Source: Sulfitobacter guttiformis | GTDB lineage: Bacteria; Pseudomonadota; Alphaproteobacteria; Rhodobacterales; Rhodobacteraceae | Direction: 5' to 3' | Assembly: GCF_003610455.1 (NCBI RefSeq) | Contig: NZ_RAQK01000001.1 | Coordinates: 1 to 64,000 of the forward strand | Length of the DNA: 64,000 nucleotides | In this document: in pieces, positions 26,896 to 35,505 of the stretch | Layout of the letters: every line of letters starts with the position of its first letter | How positions within the stretch are numbered: position 1 is the stretch's first letter | The notes under the pieces: generated by a model | The model's input: the letters and a program-made list of their open reading frames with translations, nothing else | Database searches by the model: none | Told to the model about the DNA's origin: nothing | Made by a program: the position numbers and the translations under genes

Positions 26896-27318
26896 TTAGC
26901 CAACCAGCTCAAGGCCGGAAAAGAAATACGCGATCTCTTCTTTTGCAGTCTCGGGTGCATCGGAGCCGTGTACCGAGTTTTCGCCAACTGATTCCGCGAA
27001 ATCGGCGCGGATGGTGCCGGCTTCTGCGTCTGCTGGGTTGGTTGCACCCATAACTTCGCGGTTTTTCGCGATTGCGTTTTCGCCTTCAAGCACTTGTGCA
27101 ACAATCGGGCCGGAAGCCATAAATTCGCACAGCTCGTCATAGAACGGGCGCGCGGAGTGCACTTTGTAGAACTCGCCCGCTTGGGCTTTTGTCAGGTGAA
27201 TACGCTTGGATGCGACGATGCGCAGGCCTGCATCCTCGAATTTCTTTGCAATAGCACCTGTCAGGTTGCGTTTTGTTGCGTCTGGTTTGATGATTGAAAA
27301 TGTGCGCTCGAGAGCCAT
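26896..27318 (-). CDS. ndk: Nucleoside diphosphate kinase
   Basis: Transfers the gamma phosphate from ATP to other NDPs through a phosphohistidine. The 140-residue length is standard. [15 protein letters not shown] is the N-terminal kinase signature, and the active histidine is in [16 protein letters not shown] (about 117). The ATG at 27318 has GGAGA upstream. Single gene. Confidence 0.97.
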   Translation of the reverse strand: MALERTFSIIKPDATKRNLTGAIAKKFEDAGLRIVASKRIHLTKAQAGEFYKVHSARPFYDELCEFMASGPIVAQVLEGENAIAKNREVMGATNPADAEAGTIRADFAESVGENSVHGSDAPETAKEEIAYFFSGLELVG

Positions 27319-27422
27319 GGGTCGTCTCCGGTTTGGTGTTAAATCCGGCGCTGCCTAGCATGGCCCCTGCCCTATGAAAAGCGGCGATTGACGCCACCCG
27401 CTATCTGGGTCAAACCCCGCCC

Positions 27423-29285
27423 ATGTTACGTATATCCGAGATCAACTATTCCGTCGAAGGCCGCCCTCTGTTCGAAGAGGCCAGTGCTGTCATTCCCGAA
27501 GGTCACAAGGTGGGCCTTGTCGGGCGCAACGGGGCTGGAAAAACCACGCTCTTTCGCATCATCCGCAAGGAATTGGGGCTGGACGCAGGTGAAATATCCC
27601 TGCCCAGCCGCGCCAAGATCGGCGGCGTTGCCCAAGAGGTCCCGTCCTCCGAGACATCGCTGATCGAGACAGTGCTTGCGTGCGACACCGAACGCGCCGC
27701 GCTGTTGATCGAAGCGGAAACCGCTAAGGATCCGGGCCGCATCGCGGACATTCAGGCGCGTCTGGCCGATATCGACGCATGGTCCGCCGAAGGTCGCGCA
27801 GCGTCGATCCTCAAGGGCCTTGGCTTTGACGATTATGACCAGCAACAGCCCTGCTCGGCCTATTCGGGTGGTTGGCGCATGCGTGTGGCCCTTGCGGGGG
27901 TGCTGTTTGCGGAACCTGATCTGCTGCTGCTCGACGAACCGACAAACTACCTCGATCTCGAGGGCGCGCTCTGGCTCGAGAATTACCTAGCGAAATATCC
28001 CCATACGGTCATTATCATCAGCCACGACCGCGGCCTGCTGAACCGTGCCGTGGGCGGTATCCTGCACCTCGAAGACAAAAAGCTTACCTATTATCAGGGC
28101 AACTACGACCAGTTTGCCAAAATGCGCGCCGAAAAGCGCGCACAGCTGAGTGCTGCCGCTAAAAAGCAACAGGCCCACAAGGCGCATATGCAAGCCTTCG
28201 TTGACCGCTTCAAAGCAAAAGCTTCTAAGGCCAAGCAAGCACAATCACGGATGAAAGCCATCGAGAAGATGGTGACCATCACCCCGCCAGAGGAAGCCGC
28301 GCGCAAGGTCTTCACCTTCCCGCAACCAGACGAGCTGTCACCTCCTATCATCAGCATCGAGAACGGCTCGACCGGTTATACCGAGGGTCAACCTGTGCTG
28401 AGCCGACTGAACCTGCGCATTGATCAGGACGACCGCATCGCCCTGCTGGGTAAAAATGGTCAGGGTAAATCGACCCTCTCCAAGCTGCTGTCGAACCGTC
28501 TCGTCCTGTTCGAGGGCAAGGCCGTAAATTCCAATAAACTGCGCATCGGCTTTTTCGCCCAGCATCAGGTTGACGAACTGATGATCGACGAAACACCGCT
28601 GCAACACATCATCGCTGCACGGCCCGGTGTGATGCAGTCAAAACTGCGCGCACAGCTGGCTGGTTTCGGCCTTGGCCCCGATCAGGCCGACACCGCCGTA
28701 GGGCGTCTCTCGGGCGGGCAAAAGGCGCGCTTGTCGCTACTGCTGGCCACACTCGATGCGCCACATCTGCTGATCCTCGACGAGCCGACAAACCACCTCG
28801 ACATCGAGAGCCGCGAGGCGCTGGTCGAAGCGCTGACACGGTATTCAGGCGCTGTCATTTTGGTGAGCCACGACATGCACCTGCTGTCTATGGTCGCGGA
28901 CCGTTTGTGGCTTGTGTCAAATGGCACTGTGGTGCCTTACGAAGACGACCTCGAAGCCTACCGCAAAATGCTGCTGACCGTGGAAAAACCTGTAAGTAAA
29001 AATGCACGCCCCAAGGTCGAGGCACCCAAGGAAAAGAGAGCCAGCCGCGAAGACATTTTGGCCCTCAAGGCCGAGGTCCGAACCTCGGAGGCGCGCGTAA
29101 CCAAGATCAACGATATGCGTGACAAGCTTGCAAAGAAGCTCGCTGATCCTGCTCTCTACGAGAAGGACAAAGTGGGCGAACTGGAAGTCTGGAACAAAAA
29201 ATACGCCGAAGTCATGGGCGCACTTGAGCGTGCCGAAGGTCTGTGGATGGATGCCGCGGGCAAACTTGAGAAAGCGCAGAATTGA
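27423..29285 (+). CDS. ABC-F family ATPase (ribosome-associated type)
   Basis: 620 residues with two ABC domains and no membrane part. First domain: Walker A GRNGAGKT (about 37), signature YSGGW (about 148), Walker B LLLLDEPTNYLD. Linker (about 240-320) is basic and helical, the region that contacts the ribosome in this family. Second domain: Walker A GKNGQGKS, signature LSGGQ, Walker B LLILDEPTNHLD. The C-terminus is a charged coiled coil as in Uup/YheS-like members. ABC-F proteins act on stalled ribosomes; the subgroup is not certain. It overlaps marC. Confidence 0.9.
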   Translation: MLRISEINYSVEGRPLFEEASAVIPEGHKVGLVGRNGAGKTTLFRIIRKELGLDAGEISLPSRAKIGGVAQEVPSSETSLIETVLACDTERAALLIEAETAKDPGRIADIQARLADIDAWSAEGRAASILKGLGFDDYDQQQPCSAYSGGWRMRVALAGVLFAEPDLLLLDEPTNYLDLEGALWLENYLAKYPHTVIIISHDRGLLNRAVGGILHLEDKKLTYYQGNYDQFAKMRAEKRAQLSAAAKKQQAHKAHMQAFVDRFKAKASKAKQAQSRMKAIEKMVTITPPEEAARKVFTFPQPDELSPPIISIENGSTGYTEGQPVLSRLNLRIDQDDRIALLGKNGQGKSTLSKLLSNRLVLFEGKAVNSNKLRIGFFAQHQVDELMIDETPLQHIIAARPGVMQSKLRAQLAGFGLGPDQADTAVGRLSGGQKARLSLLLATLDAPHLLILDEPTNHLDIESREALVEALTRYSGAVILVSHDMHLLSMVADRLWLVSNGTVVPYEDDLEAYRKMLLTVEKPVSKNARPKVEAPKEKRASREDILALKAEVRTSEARVTKINDMRDKLAKKLADPALYEKDKVGELEVWNKKYAEVMGALERAEGLWMDAAGKLEKAQN

Positions 29286-29920
29286 CCCTCGACACCGCGT
29301 ATATGGTCACAGCATTCGTGACGATGCTGGTCGTGATCGACCCTGTGGCGATCGTGCCGATCTTTCTGGCTCTCACGCCTGGCATGAACAGCAAGCAACG
29401 CGCCCGCATCGCCTTGCGGGCCGTATTGGTGGCGGGTCTGCTGCTGGCGCTGTTTGCCTTTTTCGGCAAGGCGGTTCTGGGGTTTATCGGCATTTCCATG
29501 CCTGCGTTCCGCGTAGCGGGTGGCATTTTGCTCTTCCTCACTGCGATGGACATGCTCTTTGAGCGGCGTACAAAACGCCGTGAAGACAGCTCTGAAGTCG
29601 AAATAGAGCTTCACAATGATCCATCGGTCTTTCCCATGGCAATTCCGCTCATCGCGGGCCCCGGTGCCATAGCCTCGGTAATCCTGCTCGTCGGGCAAAA
29701 GCCCGGTGGCGAAGGGCTTGTTTCAATCCTTGGCATCACAGCAGTGATCCTTTTTATTATGTATGTATTTTTGCGGCTGTCCGGCGTCCTTGAGCGGTTT
29801 ATGGGCAAGGTCGCGATCAATGTGGTTACCCGTGTGCTGGGCATGCTTCTGGCCGCACTTTCGGTGCAGTTCGTCCTTGATGGCCTCGCCGAATTCGGGT
29901 TTGTCGCCTCTCTTGGATAG
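29282..29920 (+). CDS. MarC/UPF0056 family integral membrane protein
   Basis: 212 residues, six hydrophobic segments, with the family motifs FVTMLVVIDPVAIVPIFLALTPGM and FPMAIPLIAGPGAIASVILLVG. The function is unproven; the old link to multiple antibiotic resistance in E. coli is not supported. A TTG at 29282 overlaps the previous stop; an ATG at 29303 (MVTAFV) is the alternative, just 21 bp later. Confidence 0.88.
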   Translation: MTLDTAYMVTAFVTMLVVIDPVAIVPIFLALTPGMNSKQRARIALRAVLVAGLLLALFAFFGKAVLGFIGISMPAFRVAGGILLFLTAMDMLFERRTKRREDSSEVEIELHNDPSVFPMAIPLIAGPGAIASVILLVGQKPGGEGLVSILGITAVILFIMYVFLRLSGVLERFMGKVAINVVTRVLGMLLAALSVQFVLDGLAEFGFVASLG

Positions 29921-29964
29921 TTGGCGTTAACGCCTATATTAGCGTCGACACATAAGGAGCGCGC

Positions 29965-30546
29965 ATGTCCGGAGATAACATTGCAAGCCTGATCTATCTC
30001 GGCCTGCTGGGCCTCGCTATCGGTGGCTGGTTTTTTGCCGCAGGGCGCGAGGGGGTTGGAAAAACCCTCCAAATGGCGATGATTTGGGGATTTATCTTTC
30101 TTGGTGTGGTTGCGGGCTATGGTCTGTGGAACGACGTCCAGCGCCAGACAATGCGTGACCAGGTGCAGCAGATCGGCACCGGTCAGATCGCTGTGCCACG
30201 ACAGCAAGACGGGCACTACTATCTAACATTAGCACTCAACGGCGAAAACATCCGATTTGTCGTGGATACCGGTGCGACCGACATGGTACTGACCCGTGAG
30301 GACGCCCGCCGCGCAGGCCTGGACCCCGACAAACTCAATTTCATCGGTACCGCCAATACTGCAAATGGAACCGTGCGCACAGCGCCCGTGCGTCTTGATA
30401 CCGTGCGCCTTGGCGGGATTACCGATACGGATGTATTTGCTTCCGTCAATGGCGGTGCGATGGAAGGCTCCCTGCTGGGTATGGGCTACCTTGAAAAATG
30501 GGGCCGGATCGAGATCTCAGGCGGCGAATTACGCCTGACACGGTGA
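29965..30546 (+). CDS. Membrane-anchored retroviral-type aspartic protease (TIGR02281)
   Basis: 193 residues. Two N-terminal transmembrane segments (about 10-27, 40-55), then a clan AA aspartyl protease domain with the active-site VVDTGATDMVLTREDARRAGL (about 98-118) and the flap/closing motif GSLLGMGYLEKWGRIEISGGEL. Such proteins work as dimers; the target is unknown, and the domain may face the periplasm. ATG with GGAG upstream; single gene. Confidence 0.87.
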   Translation: MSGDNIASLIYLGLLGLAIGGWFFAAGREGVGKTLQMAMIWGFIFLGVVAGYGLWNDVQRQTMRDQVQQIGTGQIAVPRQQDGHYYLTLALNGENIRFVVDTGATDMVLTREDARRAGLDPDKLNFIGTANTANGTVRTAPVRLDTVRLGGITDTDVFASVNGGAMEGSLLGMGYLEKWGRIEISGGELRLTR

Positions 30547-30560
30547 TACGCAATAGCATC

Positions 30561-31139
30561 TCACAGCGTAAATAACTTGTAGAGACCCCAGCCTAACACC
30601 AGCACCCCTGCGCCCCAGAACACAACCTTGTGTCGCGGCACGCTAAGATGTGCCAAGCGGTTGCCGACACTCTGTGCAACAATTGCCAGCCCGAAATAGC
30701 GAAGCCCCCTGCTCAGCGCGATCGCCGCCAGAAATACGATATAGTTGCCGCCCGCTGCACCTGCCCCCAACGTAGCAAGTTGCATCGGAAGCGGAAGGAA
30801 AGACACGGCAAACACCGTCCAGAACAGGCCGCCCTCCTCCAGATCAGCAATCATATCGTCGAACAGCGCCCTCTGGCCCAAAACGTCGAGCACCGGAAGA
30901 ACGACAGGATCTCGCAGCCAAAGCCCCACAAGATAAAAAACCGTCGCACCGACAAGAGAGCCGATCCAGATCCAGAATGCGATTTTCAATGCGCGTTTTG
31001 GATGTCCCACCATGAGCGGCACAATAACCGCCTCGAGGGGGAGTGGCACAGCAGTGCTTTCGGCAACGGACATCGCCAGAAGACCCGTGCGGTGGCGCAC
31101 AAGGCGCTCCATCCAGTTCTGCTGATCTGTCTCACTCAT
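30561..31139 (-). CDS. DedA/YqaA-like VTT-domain membrane protein
   Basis: 192 residues with the SNARE-associated/VTT fold (ESTAVPLPLEAVIVPLM, GSLVGATVFYLVGLW, LPLPMQLATLGAGAAGGN). Family members act in lipid translocation or membrane-potential maintenance, but this group is uncharacterised. The start at 31139 (MSETDQQ) has GGAAA upstream; a longer frame to 31196 would overlap holC's end. Third gene after pepA-holC on the same strand. Confidence 0.8.
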   Translation of the reverse strand: MSETDQQNWMERLVRHRTGLLAMSVAESTAVPLPLEAVIVPLMVGHPKRALKIAFWIWIGSLVGATVFYLVGLWLRDPVVLPVLDVLGQRALFDDMIADLEEGGLFWTVFAVSFLPLPMQLATLGAGAAGGNYIVFLAAIALSRGLRYFGLAIVAQSVGNRLAHLSVPRHKVVFWGAGVLVLGWGLYKLFTL

Positions 31140-31197
31140 GTTATTTCCATACTTCGGGACCGTCCCGAATGGTCGCAAGCTGCGCCGCCTTGCCATC

Positions 31198-31656
31198 TCA
31201 TGCTTCTGCCTTCTTCTCCCACCGGCCCGACTCTTCGGACCAGTATTGCGCGCTCACCCCCGCACCTGTCAGCGTTTTCCACTGGCCACGCGCATGATTT
31301 AACTGCTCCTCGTCATAACCGTCGAAAAGTATGCAAACACGCTCCATGGCCGCAGCATCCTGCGCGGTGATCGGGGCAGAATGGACTGCCATAAGGCATT
31401 GCGCATTATTGGCGTTTGACCCATCAGTCCCCAGCAGAACCGGCTGCAACCCATCATGTGCCCCTCCCGCGATACCGTGCGGTAAAAAGCTGTCCTCGCC
31501 CCCGAGCCAAAGTGCAGCATCAAGCGCCTCCAGACCGGCGGGGTCGGTACCCCGCACCGACACCCGCCAGCCCGCAGTCAGCGATTTCTCTATCAGCATA
31601 CGCAGCGTGTCGGTCAACGGGCGCTGGGTAAGATGATAGAACATCACCGCACCCAT
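31198..31656 (-). CDS. holC: DNA polymerase III chi subunit
   Basis: 152 residues matching HolC: FYHLTQRPLTDTLRMLIEKSLTAGWRV at the N-terminus and ERVCILFDGYDEEQLNHARGQWKTL near the end. Chi joins the clamp loader to SSB at the replication fork. The ATG at 31656 has AAGGTGA before it and lies 3 bp after the pepA stop; this pepA-holC pair is conserved in many proteobacteria. Confidence 0.9.
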   Translation of the reverse strand: MGAVMFYHLTQRPLTDTLRMLIEKSLTAGWRVSVRGTDPAGLEALDAALWLGGEDSFLPHGIAGGAHDGLQPVLLGTDGSNANNAQCLMAVHSAPITAQDAAAMERVCILFDGYDEEQLNHARGQWKTLTGAGVSAQYWSEESGRWEKKAEA

Positions 31657-31659
31657 GGA

Positions 31660-33135
31660 TCATTCACCTTCATAATTATCCGCGATCAAGCGATTCAGCG
31701 CGGCCACACCCCAGCCTGTAGCCCCAACGGGCGCGAGCGCCGTCTCCGATTTCACAGATGCTACACCAGCAATATCGAGGTGAATCCACGGACAGTCCTC
31801 TTTCACAAAGCGCTGCAAAAATTGCGCTGCTGTTATGGAGCCTGCCGCAGGTCCGCCGATATTCTTCATATCTGCGATCCGGCTTTTCAGCAGGTCGTCA
31901 TAAGCCCGTCCCATCGGCATGCGCCACGCACCCTCGCCCTCGGCCTCGGCTGCCTTCAGGAAATCATTGCAAAAAGAGGTATTGTTGGAAAAGACGCCAG
32001 CATTCTCGTGGCCCAGACTGGTGATAATCGCCCCCGTCAGAGTTGCGAGGTCAATCATCGCGGCGGGTTTATACTGCTCTTGGGCATACCACATGACATC
32101 GCACAAAACCAAACGCCCCTCCGCATCGGTATTGAGGTTCTCGATAGTGTCGCCCTTCATCGAGACGACCACATCCCCGGGCCGTGAAGCGGTCCCGGAA
32201 GGCATGTTTTCCACGATCCCGACAAGGCCCACAACGTTGGCCTTTGCCCCGCGTAGCGCCAGCGTGCGCATCACACCTGCCACCACCGCTGAGCCGCCCA
32301 TATCCATGGTCATATCACCCATATTCGCGCCCGGCTTGAGTGAAATGCCTCCCGTGTCAAATACTACGCCCTTACCAACAAGCGCGAGCGGCGCTTCGTC
32401 CTTTTTGCCGCCGTCCCAGCGCATAACCACCACATATGAGGGGCTCGCAGATCCCTGCCCCACAGATAAAAGCGTTCTCATACCGAGCTTTGTAAGCGCA
32501 TCTTCATCCAGAACCTCGATCTTGAGGCCGAGGCTCTCCATCTCTTTCAAACGCTCTACATAGGTGGTGGTCGTAAGGATATTTGCGGGCTCGTTCGTCA
32601 GATCGCGGCACATATGCGCGCCCTCTGCCACAGCCATAAGCGTGGCACAGGCGGCCTCAACTTCGGCTATTTTTCCATGCATCACCTTCAACGCGCCGCT
32701 GCGGGTTGACTGGGCGCTTTTGTGATCTTCAAATACATAATCACGCATCGCAAATCCGAATACGACCTCCTGTGGCTGGCGCAACGGACCGCACAGCATC
32801 AGCAAATCGGCCGAACCGCCACGGGTTTTAGCCAATGCAGCGCCCGCTTTGCGCGCATCCATACCTTTGGCCCCACGCTCAAGCCGGACCACATCCACAG
32901 CATCCGCTTTCATCCCCGCCGGATACGACAGGCTCACAACATCGGCGTCTTTCATCTTGGCCCAGCGATCGCTCTCGACCAGCCGTGCAATCGCGCCCTT
33001 TGTCTGCCGGTTCACACGCCGCGCGGCAAGATCGAGCTTGCCCTCCGCATCTACAAATACGGCAACGCGCCCCGCGTGCTCCGCAATGGCATCAAGATCG
33101 GTCTCGGCAAAGGATATCGGGGTCAGTGCGGTCAT
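31660..33135 (-). CDS. pepA: Leucyl aminopeptidase (M17)
   Basis: 491 residues. The N-terminal macro-like domain precedes the M17 catalytic domain. Metal ligands are in LVGKGVVFDTGGISLKPG (about 255-272, Lys and Asp) and the signature NTDAEGRL (about 335-342). It removes N-terminal residues from peptides with two Zn/Mn ions. In other species it also binds DNA for recombination at plasmid sites. Divergent from lptF, with a shared 141-bp promoter region. Confidence 0.95.
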   Translation of the reverse strand: MTALTPISFAETDLDAIAEHAGRVAVFVDAEGKLDLAARRVNRQTKGAIARLVESDRWAKMKDADVVSLSYPAGMKADAVDVVRLERGAKGMDARKAGAALAKTRGGSADLLMLCGPLRQPQEVVFGFAMRDYVFEDHKSAQSTRSGALKVMHGKIAEVEAACATLMAVAEGAHMCRDLTNEPANILTTTTYVERLKEMESLGLKIEVLDEDALTKLGMRTLLSVGQGSASPSYVVVMRWDGGKKDEAPLALVGKGVVFDTGGISLKPGANMGDMTMDMGGSAVVAGVMRTLALRGAKANVVGLVGIVENMPSGTASRPGDVVVSMKGDTIENLNTDAEGRLVLCDVMWYAQEQYKPAAMIDLATLTGAIITSLGHENAGVFSNNTSFCNDFLKAAEAEGEGAWRMPMGRAYDDLLKSRIADMKNIGGPAAGSITAAQFLQRFVKEDCPWIHLDIAGVASVKSETALAPVGATGWGVAALNRLIADNYEGE

Positions 33136-33276
33136 GTGTCAGGCCTTTTTGCTATGTGTCGTCCCATGACCTAGCGCGGCAAGTCGGCCATGGCCAGATA
33201 TGAGTTTAAGGTCCCGCGTGTTTAGGCTATTATCCGTAAAAAGCCGAAAGAGCGCGCGCAGTGGAGAGGAATCACA

Positions 33277-34407
33277 GTGGCAAAGTTTGACCGCTATATG
33301 CTGTCCCAGCTGCTGATCCTTTTCGGCTTTTTCGCACTGGTTCTTGTAGCGATTTTCTGGATCAACCGGGCGGTTGTCTTGTTTGACCGGCTCATCGGAG
33401 ATGGTCAGACAGCCCTTGTTTTTCTTGAATTTACAGCGCTCGGCCTGCCCCAGTTAATCGCGACGGTCCTGCCCATTGCATCTTTTGCAGCTGCGGTTTA
33501 CGTGACAAATCGCATGACCTCGGACAGCGAACTGACGGTGCTACAGGCCACAGGTTCCAGCCCGTGGAGCATCGCCCGTCCGGTTATGGTTTTTGGCCTG
33601 TGTGTGGCGCTTTTCATGGCAACGCTAAGTAATTTTCTGGTACCAATGGCGACTGCCCAACTCAAGGAACGCGAGCAGGACATCGCACAAAACGTCACCG
33701 CCCGCCTGCTAACCGAAGGGACATTCCTGCACCCGACGGATCAGGTCACCTTCTATACCCGCATCATCGATCAAGACGGCGTTTTACGCGATGTCTTTTT
33801 GTCAGATCGACGCAATCCCGAACAGGGTATCATCTATACGGCCTCCGAGGCCTATCTGCTGCGCAACGGCGATGCCACCACCCTGATCATGGTCGACGGG
33901 TTGGCCCAGCGGCTCGAACAATCAGGTCTTCGCCTCGCCACGGCGAAATTTGCGGATTTTTCGTTCGATATTTCTACACTTATGCGCTCGGAAACGGTGC
34001 AGCAAACGCGTATCGCAAATCTTACCACACCCGAACTTATTGCGGGTTGGGACACCCTTGCGGAGGCATCGGGGCGCAGTGAGGGCGCTATCGCAGAGGA
34101 GTTTCATTCGCGTTTCGCCCAGCCGCTGTTTTGTATCGTGGCCGCGCTGATCGGATTTACCACCTTGTTGATCGGCGGGTTTTCACGTTTTGGTGTCTGG
34201 CGGGAGATCATTATTGCTTTTGGCCTTTTGATCTTGCTGGACGGTGTACGCGGCACGCTATCGTCCCAAGTCTCCGATAATGCCGCCTTGTGGGCACTGC
34301 TTTATGTGCCGTCCTTGATCGGCGCACTGATTGCGTTGGTTATGTTAATGCACGCGGCAAATCCGGGCTGGCGCGCACGGCTCAAGCGGCGCGGGGCTGC
34401 CGCATGA
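33277..34407 (+). CDS. lptF: LPS export ABC transporter permease LptF
   Basis: 376 residues of the YjgP/YjgQ family: three N-terminal and three C-terminal transmembrane helices around a periplasmic beta-jellyroll (about 120-260). With LptG and the LptB ATPase it extracts LPS from the inner membrane. It starts with GTG (ribosome site GGAGAGGAA) and overlaps lptG by 4 bp (ATGA). First gene of the lptF-lptG-lptD-surA-pdxA-rsmA block. Confidence 0.94.
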   Translation: MAKFDRYMLSQLLILFGFFALVLVAIFWINRAVVLFDRLIGDGQTALVFLEFTALGLPQLIATVLPIASFAAAVYVTNRMTSDSELTVLQATGSSPWSIARPVMVFGLCVALFMATLSNFLVPMATAQLKEREQDIAQNVTARLLTEGTFLHPTDQVTFYTRIIDQDGVLRDVFLSDRRNPEQGIIYTASEAYLLRNGDATTLIMVDGLAQRLEQSGLRLATAKFADFSFDISTLMRSETVQQTRIANLTTPELIAGWDTLAEASGRSEGAIAEEFHSRFAQPLFCIVAALIGFTTLLIGGFSRFGVWREIIIAFGLLILLDGVRGTLSSQVSDNAALWALLYVPSLIGALIALVMLMHAANPGWRARLKRRGAAA

Positions 34408-35501
34408 TCCTGCATTTCTATTTTGCGCGGCGTTTTGCCTTGAGCTTTTTGCTGATTACGCTGGTTCTATTCCTTCTGATCGCCCTCACCGGCCTGCTGG
34501 AAGAAGCGCGAAGGTCATTTGCAGATACGGTTACTTTTGGTGATCTGGTGACCCTGACGTTGTTGGACGCGCCGCAAAAAATTAATCTGATCCTGCCTCT
34601 CAATATGGTGCTGGCGACTGTGGTGCTGTTTTTGTCGATGGCACGCTCGTCGGAGATGGTTATCACGCGCGCATCGGGTCGCTCCGCGCTCAATACGCTG
34701 CTGGCGCCGCTGGTTGTGGCATTTTTAATCGGGCTGTTGGTGGTGGGCGTATTCAACCCCATCGTTGCCGCCACGTCCAAGCGCTACGAGGTCCTGTCCG
34801 ATCAATACGCCAGTGGCGGTCGCGCGGCGTTGTCGATCTCGGCCGAAGGCCTTTGGCTGCGGCAGGGTACTGACGAGGGGCAAACGGTCATCCGCGCGTG
34901 GCGCTCCAACAACGACGGGTCTGTGCTTTATGATGTGACCCTGATCACTTATGCACCAGAAGGGGGGCCCGTGCGCCGAATTGAAGCGCAAAGTGCGACT
35001 TTGGGGCCAGACGGATGGAACCTGCGCAACGCAAAATCATGGCCCTTACAGGCCGGTGTCAACTCCGAAGGCAATGCCGAGAAATTCGAGACGCTCGCCA
35101 TTGCCTCATCGCTGACCCCCGAACGCATCCGCGACAGCTTTGGCAAAGCGGGGGCGATTTCGATCTACGAGCTGCCCGATTTTATCCGCCAGCTTGAATC
35201 CTCGGGCTTCTCGCCGCGCCGTCACAAGGTCTGGCTACAATCGGAACTTGCGCGCCCTCTGTTCCTGATCGCGATGGTTCTAGTTGCGAGTGCGTTCACC
35301 ATGCGGCATACCAGATCAGGAGGGACCGGCATTGCCGTCCTCACGGCAATCTTATTGGGGTTCGGCTTGTATTTCATTCGCAGTTTTGCGCAAATTCTGG
35401 GCGAAAACGGCCAGATCCCCGTGCTATTGGCTGCATGGGCGCCGCCGATGGCCGCGATCATGCTGGCCCTCGGGCTGCTGCTGCACCGCGAGGACGGCTG
35501 A
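34404..35501 (+). CDS. lptG: LPS export ABC transporter permease LptG
   Basis: 365 residues, same fold as LptF: MILHFYFARRFALSFLLITLVLFLLIALTGLLEEAR starts the first transmembrane segments, a periplasmic domain follows, and three helices close it. The ATG lies on the lptF stop. A longer frame opens upstream at 34290, but it would read through lptF and has no ribosome site. Confidence 0.94.
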   Translation: MILHFYFARRFALSFLLITLVLFLLIALTGLLEEARRSFADTVTFGDLVTLTLLDAPQKINLILPLNMVLATVVLFLSMARSSEMVITRASGRSALNTLLAPLVVAFLIGLLVVGVFNPIVAATSKRYEVLSDQYASGGRAALSISAEGLWLRQGTDEGQTVIRAWRSNNDGSVLYDVTLITYAPEGGPVRRIEAQSATLGPDGWNLRNAKSWPLQAGVNSEGNAEKFETLAIASSLTPERIRDSFGKAGAISIYELPDFIRQLESSGFSPRRHKVWLQSELARPLFLIAMVLVASAFTMRHTRSGGTGIAVLTAILLGFGLYFIRSFAQILGENGQIPVLLAAWAPPMAAIMLALGLLLHREDG

Positions 35502-35505
35502 AATC

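Noticed and set aside
34290..34404. Earlier start for lptG inside lptF
   Set aside because: No ribosome site and no conserved residues; ATG 34404 overlaps the lptF stop in the usual ATGA form.
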